A stretch of DNA of 64,000 nucleotides from Hymenochaete sp. R1 (taxonomy: Eukaryota > Basidiomycota > Agaricomycetes > Hymenochaetales > Hymenochaetaceae): contig JAFREE010000067.1 of NCBI GenBank assembly GCA_019400425.1, positions 1 through 64,000 on the forward strand, given 5' to 3'. The position numbers were made by a program, and so were the translations under genes. The first letter of the stretch is position 1; every line of letters starts with the position of its first letter. The notes beneath the pieces are model-generated. The model was not told the DNA's origin and did no database searches. It saw nothing but the letters and a program-made list of their open reading frames with translations. This document shows positions 1 to 10,107 of the stretch, piece by piece.

Positions 1-1
1 A

Positions 2-732
2 TTAGGCTTTGGAGACGGTCACTACTGCGCCATGCTTCAAGACTCGGCTGTACGGGCAAAACTGGATAATGGACAGGGTATCAGCTTCTTACTGCATCAA
101 AAGAATATCAAATAAACCGGACACTCACCTCGTGTGCCTGCTGGATCAACTCGTCATCCTGTACACCCTCGACCTTGAGATCCACATTCACAGCAAAGCC
201 CTCTGATCCTTCAGGAGTACCGATGTGTACTTCCGTATGAATCTTAGCTTTAGCTGCTGCATCACGTTTGCCTGCCTTGTTAGCTACAGCTTGAAGCGCG
301 CCGAGGAAGCAAGCTGCAAACCGTAAGAGAAATTAGGCACGTTAAATTAGAAAACCTATCTTCCTATTTCCGTAACGAGTAGCTTACAGGCATATCCTAG
401 TGCAAAGAGTTGCTCTGGGTTATGCCCTTCGCCGGTTCCACCCAAAGCTTTCGGCGTAGCGAGTTTGAGGTCGAGAGGAGCCGCGGTGTTATCGAGAGAT
501 TTGACACGCCCATTCCTGCCCGCACCTTCTGCGACTGCCCTTGCAGTGTACTATTCGCAAAATATCAATGTTCATGTCGAAAACAATCGTTGGGATTTAA
601 AAAGACTGATGGGACTTTACCTTGGTATCTGCGAGGCGAATGAGCGTACGGCGCTGAGAGTGGGCCCATGCTGGCTTTGTGATGTTACGCGAAGTGGTGC
701 GTAGGGATTGTGTGAGCAGTGAACTATGCATT
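2..732 (-). CDS. Organic hydroperoxide resistance protein (Ohr/OsmC family)
   Basis: Thiol peroxidase that reduces organic hydroperoxides using two cysteines. Four exons read cleanly on the minus strand: 732-621, then about 551-428, about 319-150, and a last exon ending with TAA at 4-2. The N terminus (MHSSLLTQSLRTTSRNI) is Arg/Ser-rich and lacks acidic residues, as in a mitochondrial presequence. The body contains TPKALGGTGEGHNPEQLFA and then ASCFLGALQAVA, which carries the first active-site Cys. The last exon has HEFCPYSR with the second Cys, and the protein ends VTVSKA. Length and motif order match bacterial-type Ohr proteins, which are common in fungi. All splice sites are GT-AG. A decayed copy lies at 4035-4350. 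The exact ends of the middle exons are approximate to a few bases. Confidence 0.9.
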
Positions 733-2294
733 ATTGAACGAGCGACCGAGCTTGCTATAGCTCAAGTTGAATTAATATTGGAGAATTGGTTGGCGAGAGT
801 CAAGCCCGGTGTTCGTCGACTCGACTTGAACTGGGACTCGAATGCGCGTCACGATCGACACCATCGACTGGTTCAGGTTCAGGCGTCAATTTTCTTCATC
901 GATTTGACTTCCTGATGACCGTGCTCGTTCTCCTCTTGAAAGTATCGGTACTCATGTCAAATCGTATTGACATCGTCCAGCGCATTGAAGTCATGGCAGT
1001 GCTCTACACCGGCCATACTGTATCGAGAAGTTCGGCACTTTGGAGAAGGGATCGCTTTCAGTCATCACGATCTCATCAAAGTAACCTATCCTGGCCCCTC
1101 CTCTTTCGCTAACTTACATGACCCTGTTCTTGGGAAACATGTGGGATGCAGGAGCACTGTCTAATCTCGAGCTTGCTGTGACTTGTCTCAGTGAGTTCAA
1201 TCATTGGAAAGAATGGTATGTAGCCATCTCACAGGAGAAACTTGGAAGACTCGACTGATGTTGACCTTAGGCTTTGGGATAGTCTTTCAGGAGCGCAGGA
1301 ATGATAAGGCCACTTTGTGGGATCCAATTGCGAGGTCCCATTCGTACTGCATGCGTTTATACGTGTAGGATCCCAAGCGTGTATCGCTAAGGACATCCAA
1401 CACCTTCGCATGGCTCCTTCGTGGTCGTTTCGGTTGTAGAGGAAGCTTGTACTTCCTCCCTGAGCTTCTGATAAGTGATCCATTCGCTCGATTTTGGCTG
1501 ATAAAGCCACATCAAGTCGATTTAAATCGTTATTTTTACTCTCATGGTCGGCAGGAGACACATTCGGAAAGGCATCTATCACATCCACCGGTTTACAATG
1601 CCTATGAGATCTCTAAGGTTGTTGGGGCAGTAAAAAAGGGTTGCTTGTATGCTATAAATAAGCAAATGGTACATGAGTTTGTGTATATCCATTCTTTCCA
1701 ACGAACTCATCATCGTCCAGTGAACTAATCTTGCTCCATACGACCCATCAAAAGACGCTCTTCGTCGAAGTCCGTCCTCGATTGCCATAGGTACTGGTCC
1801 ATGTTGACATGGATTATGTCGCAGAGCGCATACGGCTTCTCTACGTTGCATGTATGCGGCGGGAGGAACGTTTCTTGCGACTAAGATATGTGTTGGACTT
1901 ACAGTACGTGACTTGAGATTTATTGTTTGCTTTGTTGTTCATGTTTCACTAGGCGTATTAGCAGCGATGCATTACAGAGACGACGCATCTTGTGGATGAT
2001 GTCTCAAATGCTCGGTGCGCACACATGATCTTGTGTGACACGGAATAAGCTTGCAGCAATTAGCGTATAAGAGGACCATAAAATTGAACATGATGCTACT
2101 TTATCAGCAACCGTGCAAGACAATCACCGTATGTCGACTTTTTCTAGGATACAAAATGAAGAAGAAGTAACAGGCTTTTATTTCTTTTCTACAAGCAGTC
2201 GCAGTCAACAGAATCTGTATTACATTCAACATGCTCTTCAATCACTCTCGCCCAAGGATGGCGCTGATAGACGGGAATAAAGACATCGATATGT
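733..2294. other. Gene-poor interval, left copy of a segmental duplication
   Basis: I see no intact gene here. The stretch is diverged but alignable, in order, with 4351-5880. Examples are the TATA-like CTATAAATA near 1650 and 5229, the block around 1740-1930 against 5345-5510, and 1950-2130 against 5530-5710. A possible decayed leucine-rich (F-box/LRR-like) reading frame is suggested by residues such as GALSNLELAVTCL near 1150-1190, but it is broken and I do not call it a gene. Confidence 0.5.
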
Positions 2295-3070
2295 CTACTG
2301 GGGTGGACATCAGGACGAAGGTAAATCCATTAATGAACTATCGAATAACGTACATCTTCCTTAGGTGGGCTGTTCTTCAAATGCACCGACGCATGCGCAG
2401 CACTCGCCTTCTGAGCGTTCTCCAGCAGGAGTAACCCATAATCAGCGTCCTCTATCCCCTTTCCGAATTCGTCAAACTAGAAGAGTCGGAATGTATGGGT
2501 CAGGAGATCGAACAACAACGAAGGTAAGTCTTCACTTACTCTGAGTCGGGCCGATCCTGCGGCGTCGTGTCTGGACGAGCTTGAGTGGCCATCGGTGTGC
2601 TGGATGAGTCCCTGGTCATCCACCAACATATGACTGGTGGTGCCTCGGGTGTCTTCATCTGTGGGTGGAGATGACGATGCATCTCCTGTTCTGTTGTTTG
2701 GTTGTTCAGGGATAAATTCCTGAACTTGAATCGCGTAGACCGTTGGGTCTTGATACGGGAACTCGATTGGGGACATCGACGCTGCTGCATTCGCATACGT
2801 CGGAGAATTGGGTGGTGCCATTGTCACATCATTGTCCATCGTCACTGGAAATGACTCAGGGTGGGTCGAGTGGCCCGGATGATAGACGGGGATGGGGTAA
2901 ACGGGCTCAAAGACGAATAGATCGTCGTGAGCTTCTCCGATGTCCAGCTGGAGGCCGAAGGTGGGCTGATCATCAGGATAGACGTGCCAAGTGTCGTAGA
3001 CGACGGGAGGAGGAAGAGGAGGAGGCAAAGCGCCGTCGTCGTCGGGAAGTTGGGTGTTAGGGCGACGCAT
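2295..3070 (-). CDS. Orphan tandem family protein 1 (218 aa)
   Basis: I do not recognise a known domain. Exon 1 is 3070-2540 (177 codons), exon 2 is 2476-2354 (41 codons), and a stop follows directly after the last acceptor at 2297-2295. All introns are GT-AG and phase 0. The N-terminal half is Pro/Asp/Tyr-rich and looks disordered. The end of exon 1 has the family motif QVQEFIPEQPNNRTGDAS followed by DEDTRGTTSHMLVD. Exon 2 encodes a short, probably helical segment (FDEFGKGIEDADYGLLLLE). There is no signal peptide or membrane segment. An AT-rich GATAAAA element lies about 75 bp upstream of the ATG. It is paralogous to genes at 5881-6624 and 7288-8080 and, more distantly, 9272-10107. An alternative last exon that skips the TAG would add about 18 residues. 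Confidence 0.65.
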
Positions 3071-4034
3071 GGTGAGAGTACAGTGATCGTTGTCGTGGTG
3101 GATGCAGTGAGGAAGAACTGGAGGGAGAGAAGTGAGCTCGCCGCACTTTTATCTCAAGCACTTCTCACCCCACGTGTTGTGGCTCTCAACGTCCCACGTG
3201 TTCACATTATCATTGTGTGTTTGTGACTAATACAGAATACAAAGGATTCCTGTGCAAAAAAGGGTCGGGCACTTGCACTTCATTGTCTTGCTGCTTCTTC
3301 CTTTGTGCGTTGGAGAGAAGACTCTGATATGGGTTAGCCGTGTATTACGGCCTTGCATTTGACGAGCCTTGCTGAGCCTCGTGGAGCGTAAGGGGGTTTT
3401 CAGAAAACAATGAATGTGGTTGCGATTTCAGGGCACTACGCTGCGCCTTGAGATTCTATCAGAAAGGCCTAAGGTCGTGGTCCAAATGTTCCATTGTTCT
3501 TGTGATTCTCTTTCGTCTTGATTACACTAATGCTGATGGATCATTACGCTTCAACGCTGGAATCTACCAGAGCTGGGTGATCGATCATGATAATTTGGAT
3601 GTTTCAAGTCTCACCTGCTATTTGTGGACATCAAACTTCATTCTTCTTGGCAGGCGAGTTGATGAAGGAAGAGGGCGAAGTAGAGATCACACTTTCGATC
3701 GATGACCCTCATAGTCTCGGACGAATATCACTCCGACTCGCTAATGCAAGTCATTGTACAGCGTGTCGGCCGTAGCCCTTTCCTTTTCAACATCTGTTTT
3801 CTTAAGTAACGTATGGACAAGTTCGAGCTTCGTTGATATTCACTGCTACACTATACTTTAACTGTACGAGCAAATTTAAAGCACAAATTATGCATTAGGA
3901 TGTTGTAATGAATCCTTCAGGAAAGAGACTTCACTGATCCCATACGTTCGCCTTCCAGCCTCAGTCACGAAAATTCAAGCGTGCAGTCATCATCAATTTT
4001 GTTTGTTTTGAGTGCACACTAAAGCAAACGGCTA
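3071..4034. other. Upstream region of orphan gene 1 with a decayed plus-strand fragment
   Basis: No intact gene is visible. The part from about 3440 to 3680 resembles 8440-8640 and, in part, 6860-6900. All three share an exon-end-like motif whose translation ends ERPK or PEKPK, immediately before a GT. Positions 3450 and 8465 also share a following block (translated near 3540 as ADGSLRFNAGIYQSW). The counterpart near 8570 has two in-frame stops. I read this as the remains of a divergent neighbour that was duplicated with the orphan genes. Confidence 0.4.
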
Positions 4035-4350
4035 CGCTGTAAGCCCTGCACTCCTGTTACTTAAAGCCTTCTGCGTAGTAAATTTGAGATTGAGAAACGC
4101 AGCAGTGTTTTCGAGAGATCTGTCGCGTTCGTTCTTGCCCACACCTTCTGCGATAGCCTTTGCTGTTGTAATGTGCTGTTCAAATGTGTAAGCGCGTTAG
4201 ACTTTGTTGGCCATTTTGATCGTAGCCCCTAAGGAAAGCAATGAGACTTCGCCTTGGTATTTGCAAGATGACAAAGCGTTCGGCGCTGGGTGTGAGCCTA
4301 TGCTGGTCTCACGACGTTACGGGAAGTAGTATGTGAGGATTATACGATTG
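4035..4350 (-). pseudogene. Decayed duplicate of the Ohr gene (exons 1 and 2)
   Basis: Reading the minus strand, about 4345-4252 matches exon 1 of the Ohr gene at 2-732. The Trp codon in KPAWAHSQRR is a TAG stop here, and the GT donor after the TK codons has become GC. The stretch at about 4170-4040 matches exon 2 (AEGVGKNERDRSLENTAAF against AEGAGRNGRVKSLDNTAAP), then loses the GGTGEGHNPEQ segment and hits a stop. Exons 3 and 4, which carry both catalytic cysteines, are not found downstream. It is therefore non-functional and marks the second duplication unit. Confidence 0.85.
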
Positions 4351-5880
4351 GTGGGTCGTATATTGTTTATCAAGAGAGCATGTTCCAGGTAAAATTGGAC
4401 TGAAGGAGTCAAGGGACTGGACAGTGATGGCGAGAGGCAAGCCGAGCTCAGCTATGATCGAATTGACTCGCAGTGTCATGATCGACTCGATCGACTCACC
4501 AGACAGACGATGGTCGACAACTGATCATTTGTTGACTTCACCGTTCACGAGTCTTTTCAGTCCACGACCAGGTCTTCCGTGGTTCTTAACGATCTGAACA
4601 TGGGGTTAACATGCAGTGCGTTGAAGGCTTGACATTACTTTTCTTTGGACAAGGTGCTCGACTTTGGGGAAGCGGTTAGTTCAGATTTCTGCACCTTGAT
4701 CAAAACGACGCTACCTAACTCCTTATCTTCCCTAGATCTTCCAGAGCTAACGCTGATGCTTGCAAGCCATGTATCGTCGAATGCGATGCTGAGACTCTGA
4801 TTTGGCTCGGGACTTCATCTCATCGAGCTCACGCACTTTGTAAGCGAGCACCTTGCTAGAAAATTTGTGTATCGATAATGATCTTTGGTTTCGAAATCAT
4901 CCTGTAGACGCAAGAAAAAAAGCTCTGTCATGCGAATGGACTACAAGCACACGACAATGGCTAAAGGAGACTCGCTATGGACGTCCAAGCTCGCTCACTG
5001 GTCCTCTTCTGAGCCCATGAAAAACACGCTTTAGGCGTACGACAATCGATCAATTGATCGAAGTCGGCTGATAATTCCATATCGAGTCGGTTCCTCCTGT
5101 AAAAATGACACACTCGTTGCCTCAAGGATTGACATGCGACCAGAAAGGCCTCTGCTACGTCATGGGGCTCGTAACACGCATAGGACGACCAGTGCTGCTG
5201 GGGCAAGAAAAAGGGTTGTATGTATGCTATAAATACGAAAAGAGATTGGTATGTGAGTCTGTATACACCTTCTACTCCAACGCTCCCATCCTCGTTCAGC
5301 TCACCCTCATTTTTCTTTTGAAAGGCGCCCCTACTCGCACTTGTCGTCCATCCTTGGCTGCTGCAGGACCTAGTGTTGGTCAATATAATCTAAGGCGTAG
5401 GAGAGATACGACTTCTCTACGGCGCACTTATGCCGCGGGAAGGAGCACTCCTAAGGTGTGTGCCTTGGAGTCGGACTCACCGTATGTCGTTTAGGGTTTT
5501 ATTGTCCTTTCGCTTCTAATGTCTGCATTTCACGTTGCCCTACTAGTCGCCTTACCGGAGCTCATAGTTCACGTCTTAGATGATTAGTGTTAGATATGAT
5601 CTTGTGTAATACTGACTAAGCTCGCAGATAGTGGTATAAAAGAAGGGAAAACGTATGATTGAGCAAGACGCGAAGGCATCAACTCTCACAGTCGCCATGG
5701 AAGAGGAATACCGTACGTCAATTTTCTTTTGAAGATATATTATGCAGGGAAGTAATAGACATCTCTTATATAGAAACAGTCGCGTTGAACGAGTTCGAAA
5801 TCTCATTCAGCTGCACGCCACCAAAATCCGCCCAAGGGAGACGCCAACAGGCGATATCGAACATGGCATTAATGTCGAGC

Positions 5881-6624
5881 CTACTGAACACTAGTGTCAA
5901 AACGAAAACGAACACAGCAAGAAACGAAGTCTCTACGTACGTGTTTTTCATTTCCTCTAGTCTTTCGATACCGTTGCATATACAACCTCGATTTCGGGAG
6001 CTTCGAGTCAAAATACTCATTCTAGAGTGTGTAAAAAGTGTGTGTGATGGGACAAAACATGGACAAAGGTAAGTTACTTACGATGGACTTTGTCAATCTT
6101 TCGATTTCGTTCTCGATCGATTGAGCCTCGGTGAGGTGGGCGGATCCCTGGTTGACCGCCAACATGTTACTGGCGGTGTTATGGACATCTTCATTGCTGA
6201 GTGGAAATGCCGGTGCATCACCTAAATTGTTGAGTGGTTGTTCAGGGATACCTCCCTGAACATGTCGTGGCTCTTTGTGAGCGCCTCTGAGTGGGGCCTT
6301 ACGCTTTCTGAACGAGAGTGGAGCGATGGGTGTGGTCACCATCGCTGCCGGATCCGCAAGCTTCGAGGATCGCAATGTCTTCCGCTTGGTGTGGGTCAAC
6401 CTCAGCGGGGTGATCGGAAGAAGGGCCTTGGGAGTTGGCAAACCGACATGCTCAACGTGGAGCACAGGCGACCCGTAGACGCGTGGCTCTTCGCGCATGC
6501 CCATCCGAAGGTCAAAATCCTCGGGGTCGTCGGACTGGGACCTCAGCAGCTCACGGACGACATCCGTGAGGCGGTAGACATAGTCGTCACCTTTGGCGTC
6601 GGGGAGCTCGATGGAGCGAACCAT
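5881..6624 (-). CDS. Orphan tandem family protein 2 (208 aa)
   Basis: Function unknown. Exon 1 is 6624-6082 (181 codons), exon 2 is 6021-5941 (27 codons), and the last acceptor is followed at once by a TAG stop at 5883-5881, exactly as in gene 1. Introns are GT-AG and phase 0. The protein starts with an acidic segment, has a basic middle (KRKTL and RKRKAPLR, possible nuclear signals), and then the family motif HVQGGIPEQPLNNLGDAP followed by NEDVHNTASNMLAV. A helical, charged segment (IENEIERLTKSI) ends exon 1. A TATAAAA box lies about 61-67 bp upstream of the ATG. It is the member closest to the family consensus. Confidence 0.65.
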
Positions 6625-6684
6625 GATGATGAGACTCGAGTGGTGGCCGTTCTGAACAAGAGCGTTTCGTTCAAGCCTGCTGCG

Positions 6685-6691
6685 TTTTATA
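6685..6691 (-). promoter_or_regulatory. TATA box of orphan gene 2
   Basis: A TATAAAA sequence lies on the minus strand about 60 bp before the ATG at 6624. This spacing is normal for a fungal core promoter. Genes 1 and 3 have only A-rich approximations at a similar place. Confidence 0.45.
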
Positions 6692-7069
6692 CGATACGTG
6701 GCAAGGTAGCCGGCGTTCTTTTTGCGGAATACAGAAGGGACCGATGGACGAAAATGGAAACGAATTGATGGAATTTACTTGTTATGTTGGTTCTTCTTTT
6801 GTGCGGTGGAAAGAGGGGTGAGGGTAGTGTGTATGCTAAGGGTCCGATACGTAGCCGATGTGTGGCTCCGGAAAAGCCTAAGGTAAGACCCTTACCCACC
6901 ATTGTGATCATAAAGGTTTACTGACAATCAAGTAAAACTTCCGTTGCAGTAGCAGCAAAGGCCGATAGGAGACAATCACAAACGAGATCATGATTAGATC
7001 TTGGTTGACGAAGAATCACATTCGACAAATTTTCATAGTCAAGTCATACGGTATGGGAATAACTAATCA

Positions 7070-7246
7070 ATGGATATGACCAAAGCTCAAATTGATGTCG
7101 ATGTATTGAACATTATTAAGTTAGCGACTGAGCTCGAAGGGGTTGCGAGTATACAAGGGGTACGTTGAAACGAACACGAATGACTGTTAGCTTACTATAA
7201 GTCGAACTTTCTTTAGAGATACAACGCGAATATGGTGTACAAATGA
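7070..7246 (+). CDS. Possible spliced micropeptide (39 aa), uncertain
   Basis: An ATG at 7070 opens 30 codons (MDMTKAQIDVDVLNIIKLAT...) that end at a good donor (GGG|GTACGT, 7159). An acceptor TTTCTTTAG precedes nine further codons and a stop at 7246. Phase is kept. The peptide would be amphipathic and acidic. It lies between orphan genes 2 and 3 and converges on the 3' end of gene 3. It may be a remnant of a larger gene. No paralogue was seen in the other units. Confidence 0.2.
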
Positions 7247-7287
7247 CAATTTATACATGCAAGTGACAGAAGCATAACGCCAGATTA

Positions 7288-8080
7288 TCATTCCATCCGA
7301 CGACCTTTACACTGATGACAGTGATAAATTTATCCAGTATCAAGCTTATCGAGAACGAGTATTAGAAAGGAACACGCGTAGCAAGAAAGTATATTCCAAC
7401 GTACGTTCATTGATTTGTACTCTGCTCCTGTTTGCTGAATAATGGCTAAAGCGGCTGCCAGTTCCCTTTTCATCCGCGCGACCAGTTCTTCCTAAAGGGA
7501 TGAGAAGGTATCAATATTTATCGCGAGATAAGAAAGACGTTCTGAAAGGTATGTTTCTTCTTACATATAACCTGAAGTCTTCTTCCGAACTATCTTCGCC
7601 GCCCAACATTCCCAGGGAAACCATCAACTCAATGAAGGTGTCTTGGGCGTCCTCTGCGCTGTGTTGAGATGCCTGCACATCCCCTATGTGGTTGATAGGT
7701 TTTCCAGGGATATCCCCCTGGACTAGGTGTTGCTGTTTGTAATTGTCTTTGTGTGGGGCTCTTGGTTCATCGAGTGAGAGTCGAGTGAAGGCCGTGACTG
7801 CCTCCAGTGTCGAATCGGAAGATGAACTCGGTGGTGTCATCGGTTCGTCTCGAGGCGATGCCATTGAGGGGTCCCGAGGTGAGAAGGAGGGAGTGGTACG
7901 AAAATCGTCGTCGTCGTTGGAATGAGTATTCCACTCATAGACGTGTGGTTCTGCCTCGTCATACGGTCGAAGGTCGACGGCGTCAAAGTCTTCTTGCAGA
8001 GGCCACGAAGTGCCATAGACGTCGAGAGGCTGAAATAGCGAGATGTCGTCACCGACGGTCTGGTCGACGGAGCGAGACAT
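7288..8080 (-). CDS. Orphan tandem family protein 3 (208 aa)
   Basis: Function unknown. Exon 1 is 8080-7565 (172 codons), exon 2 is 7491-7405 (29 codons) and exon 3 is 7311-7288 (CKGRRME and stop). All introns are GT-AG and phase 0. The N-terminal part is acidic with a run of Asp (NDDDDDF) and a Ser/Pro-rich stretch (PMTPPSSSSDST). The family motif is LVQGDIPGKPINHIGD followed by AEDAQDTFIELMVSLG. Exon 2 encodes a clear amphipathic helix (EELVARMKRELAAALAIIQQ), which is the best-preserved version of this segment. A T-rich and A-rich element about 45-55 bp upstream of the ATG may serve as TATA box. Confidence 0.65.
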
Positions 8081-9271
8081 GGTGGGAGGACAATGGGGGT
8101 AGTTGAGCATGAGATTGGACTTGCTTTTTTTAAAGCACGGCGCCTCACAGGGACCTGTCCAATGTCCCCAATACTCCGATAGCCGATGCTTGATTGTCCG
8201 GAATATAGAATACAAGGGAACGTTAGGAAAAAAAATGACCCAAGCTCGTGAACATCGTCATTTCCCTTTGTGCGACGGAAAGAGGGGCCATGTTCGCGTG
8301 CATGATTGGATTCCGATAAGTAAGGAATCCCAGTGCCTGACTTAAGTGGAAGAAAAAGGCAAGCAACGCTCACGTGCCGATTTCGTAAATTTCAAAGACA
8401 ATAATATTAATGAACGCGAATTCGCGACGCGCGCGCGCCGAGCTTCAACAGCTTCATCCCGAAAAACCTAAGGTGTCTGATCCCAACGATCCTTATAATT
8501 CTTTTTTGTCATTTCACAGTACAATGGCAAATCAAGCTAACCTAGGATATCGTCTTCACTTCAGCGGTGGAACCTAGTAGAAAATGGTGGCTGATCACGA
8601 TGATTTGGAGGTATAGAGTCTCACTTCAGGGATTCCGAGGATGTTAATTCAATATGGTTTTGATTTGTTCTCGAATTTTATTTTCATGGTGAACTTCCCG
8701 AATGCGCGATGGCATGTCTTATATAGTTTAAATGCACCACCCTTCCATTGGTATTCCACATCAGGACACTTTGCAAGTATGAGGCAGATGGATTGAAAAG
8801 ACGCTATAAAGAAGGGTCTACGAACGATAATCGGGTTCATCATCACAACGCAACGATTCTTTTTGAATGCACGCATGTTGCCCTATACATTGTACGTAAG
8901 TCCGTCGCTTGGACTCAAGTCGGTAAGGTAGCGAAAGACTCGGGGAGATGCATATATTGCATTGGATGGTCATCAGCACACCATCATGTTCGCGAACATA
9001 ACATAACCGAAAGCACAATGAGATGAGATAGAACCTTCGAAATAAGCCACCGAGCGTGGGAATCGAGAGACGAGCCACAGGGACTAGTGGCCCTCGTCTG
9101 ACTGTGCCATGCGCGTATGTGCGACGACCTCTCACTGAACCTACAATCGTCGCGCACCCGGACAGCAAACCAATCACATCCCTCGGCGTGCGGCTCGCAC
9201 TGCTTTTCAGGCAGACAGGACCAATCTTTCCTCTGCTCTCACCCACCACCACCACCTCTCTCGATCCCATC
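8081..9271. other. Divergent interval between orphan genes 3 and 4
   Basis: The first part is the promoter side of gene 3 and contains the decayed fragment shared with 3440-3680 (here about 8440-8640, with in-frame stops). From 8650 to 9271 I see no gene. A TATA-like CTATAAAG is present near 8803, and a pyrimidine-rich leader (CCACCACCACC) directly precedes the ATG of gene 4. Confidence 0.4.
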
Positions 9272-10107
9272 ATGGCACACTTCAGCGGCGACTCGAGGCT
9301 CGGTGAGCCCTACGCGCCACCTCGTCGACATATGCCTCTCATCATCGAGGAGTTATTGTCTTCGAGAGCAATCAACGACAACTATCACTTCTTTCGAAGC
9401 CACCAAGATGAACCCAGTTTCAACGTCGACAGAATCAGTGGGGAGCATCTTGATTCTGGATATGCCGTGAGCGTTTACGTGGAGTCAGGATTGGTAACAC
9501 CTCCGGTGTCACCAGGACCTCCTACGCTTTCACTGGCATCGCTGTTGGAGCCCATCGTTCGAGAATGGTCCGATGAGAATGCGACACCAATCGATGAGGC
9601 GCTGGAGAATGCGAATCGTCTGGCTCGAGGAGAACTTACCGCCGAAGACGCGCATATGATAGGCGTCGCACCTGTACCTCCGCGTACTCAGGAGGGCTGC
9701 CGCATCATCGCCAATAATATGATGCTGCTTCTTCGGAGGTTATTCAACTCTGTCGACTACAACACAAAGTTCCTGGCGAACTTGGACTTGACTGACATAC
9801 GTAACGTGCTCGTGAGTAACAAACCGAACTCCTTGATAATCCATCTAAAGCTTCATCTCTGTTCAGTACAAACTGCGCGTTACCGAACCGGAAGTAGATG
9901 CAGTTGACATGATATTGCAGCTCCTTTCAAGCGATAAGATTAGGCTGCTGGCACTACAAACCGTGCGTTGATATTTGCTTGCCTGTTCACTTTTCTTTCT
10001 TGCCTAAACACCTACTTCCGTAGTCGCCGATGGAACACGAGTTGGATCCTCCGATGGACTTCGAGTCCTGCCTTCCGTCGTCGCTCCTGCAGGACCTTGA
10101 TGCGTGA
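9272..10107 (+). CDS. Orphan tandem family protein 4, inverted and diverged (239 aa)
   Basis: Function unknown. Exons are 9272-9811 (180 codons), 9867-9962 (32 codons) and 10024-10107 (27 codons plus TGA), all GT-AG and phase 0. That is the same architecture as the three minus-strand genes. The motif region reads LARGELTAEDAHMIGVAP and then QEGCRIIANNMMLLLRRLF, which aligns position by position with gene 2. The N-terminal half is Ser/Pro/Asp-rich (SGLVTPPVSPGPP). Exon 2 is leucine-rich and helical (VDAVDMILQLLSSDKIRLLA). It differs in orientation and in having a longer tail. Confidence 0.7.

Larger units (their letters stand above)
1..3070. repeat. Segmental duplication, unit 1 (Ohr + orphan gene 1)
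   Basis: This block holds an intact Ohr gene, a gene-poor spacer and orphan-family gene 1. The same order is found at 4035-6624 with the Ohr copy ruined. A third, shorter unit at about 6900-8080 keeps only the orphan gene. Similarity was judged by eye from collinear blocks, so divergence is not quantified and the edges are approximate. Confidence 0.65.
4035..6624. repeat. Segmental duplication, unit 2 (Ohr relic + orphan gene 2)
   Basis: This block is collinear with 1-3070: Ohr remnant, gene-poor spacer (4351-5880) and orphan gene 2. The spacer keeps two TATA-like elements (near 5229 and 5635), matching those near 1651 and 2068 in unit 1. No intact plus-strand gene could be assembled behind them. 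Boundaries are approximate. Confidence 0.6.

Noticed and set aside
1447..1851. Open frames on both strands in the gene-poor spacer of duplication unit 1
   Set aside because: The counterpart region in unit 2 does not preserve the same frames, so they are unlikely to be coding.
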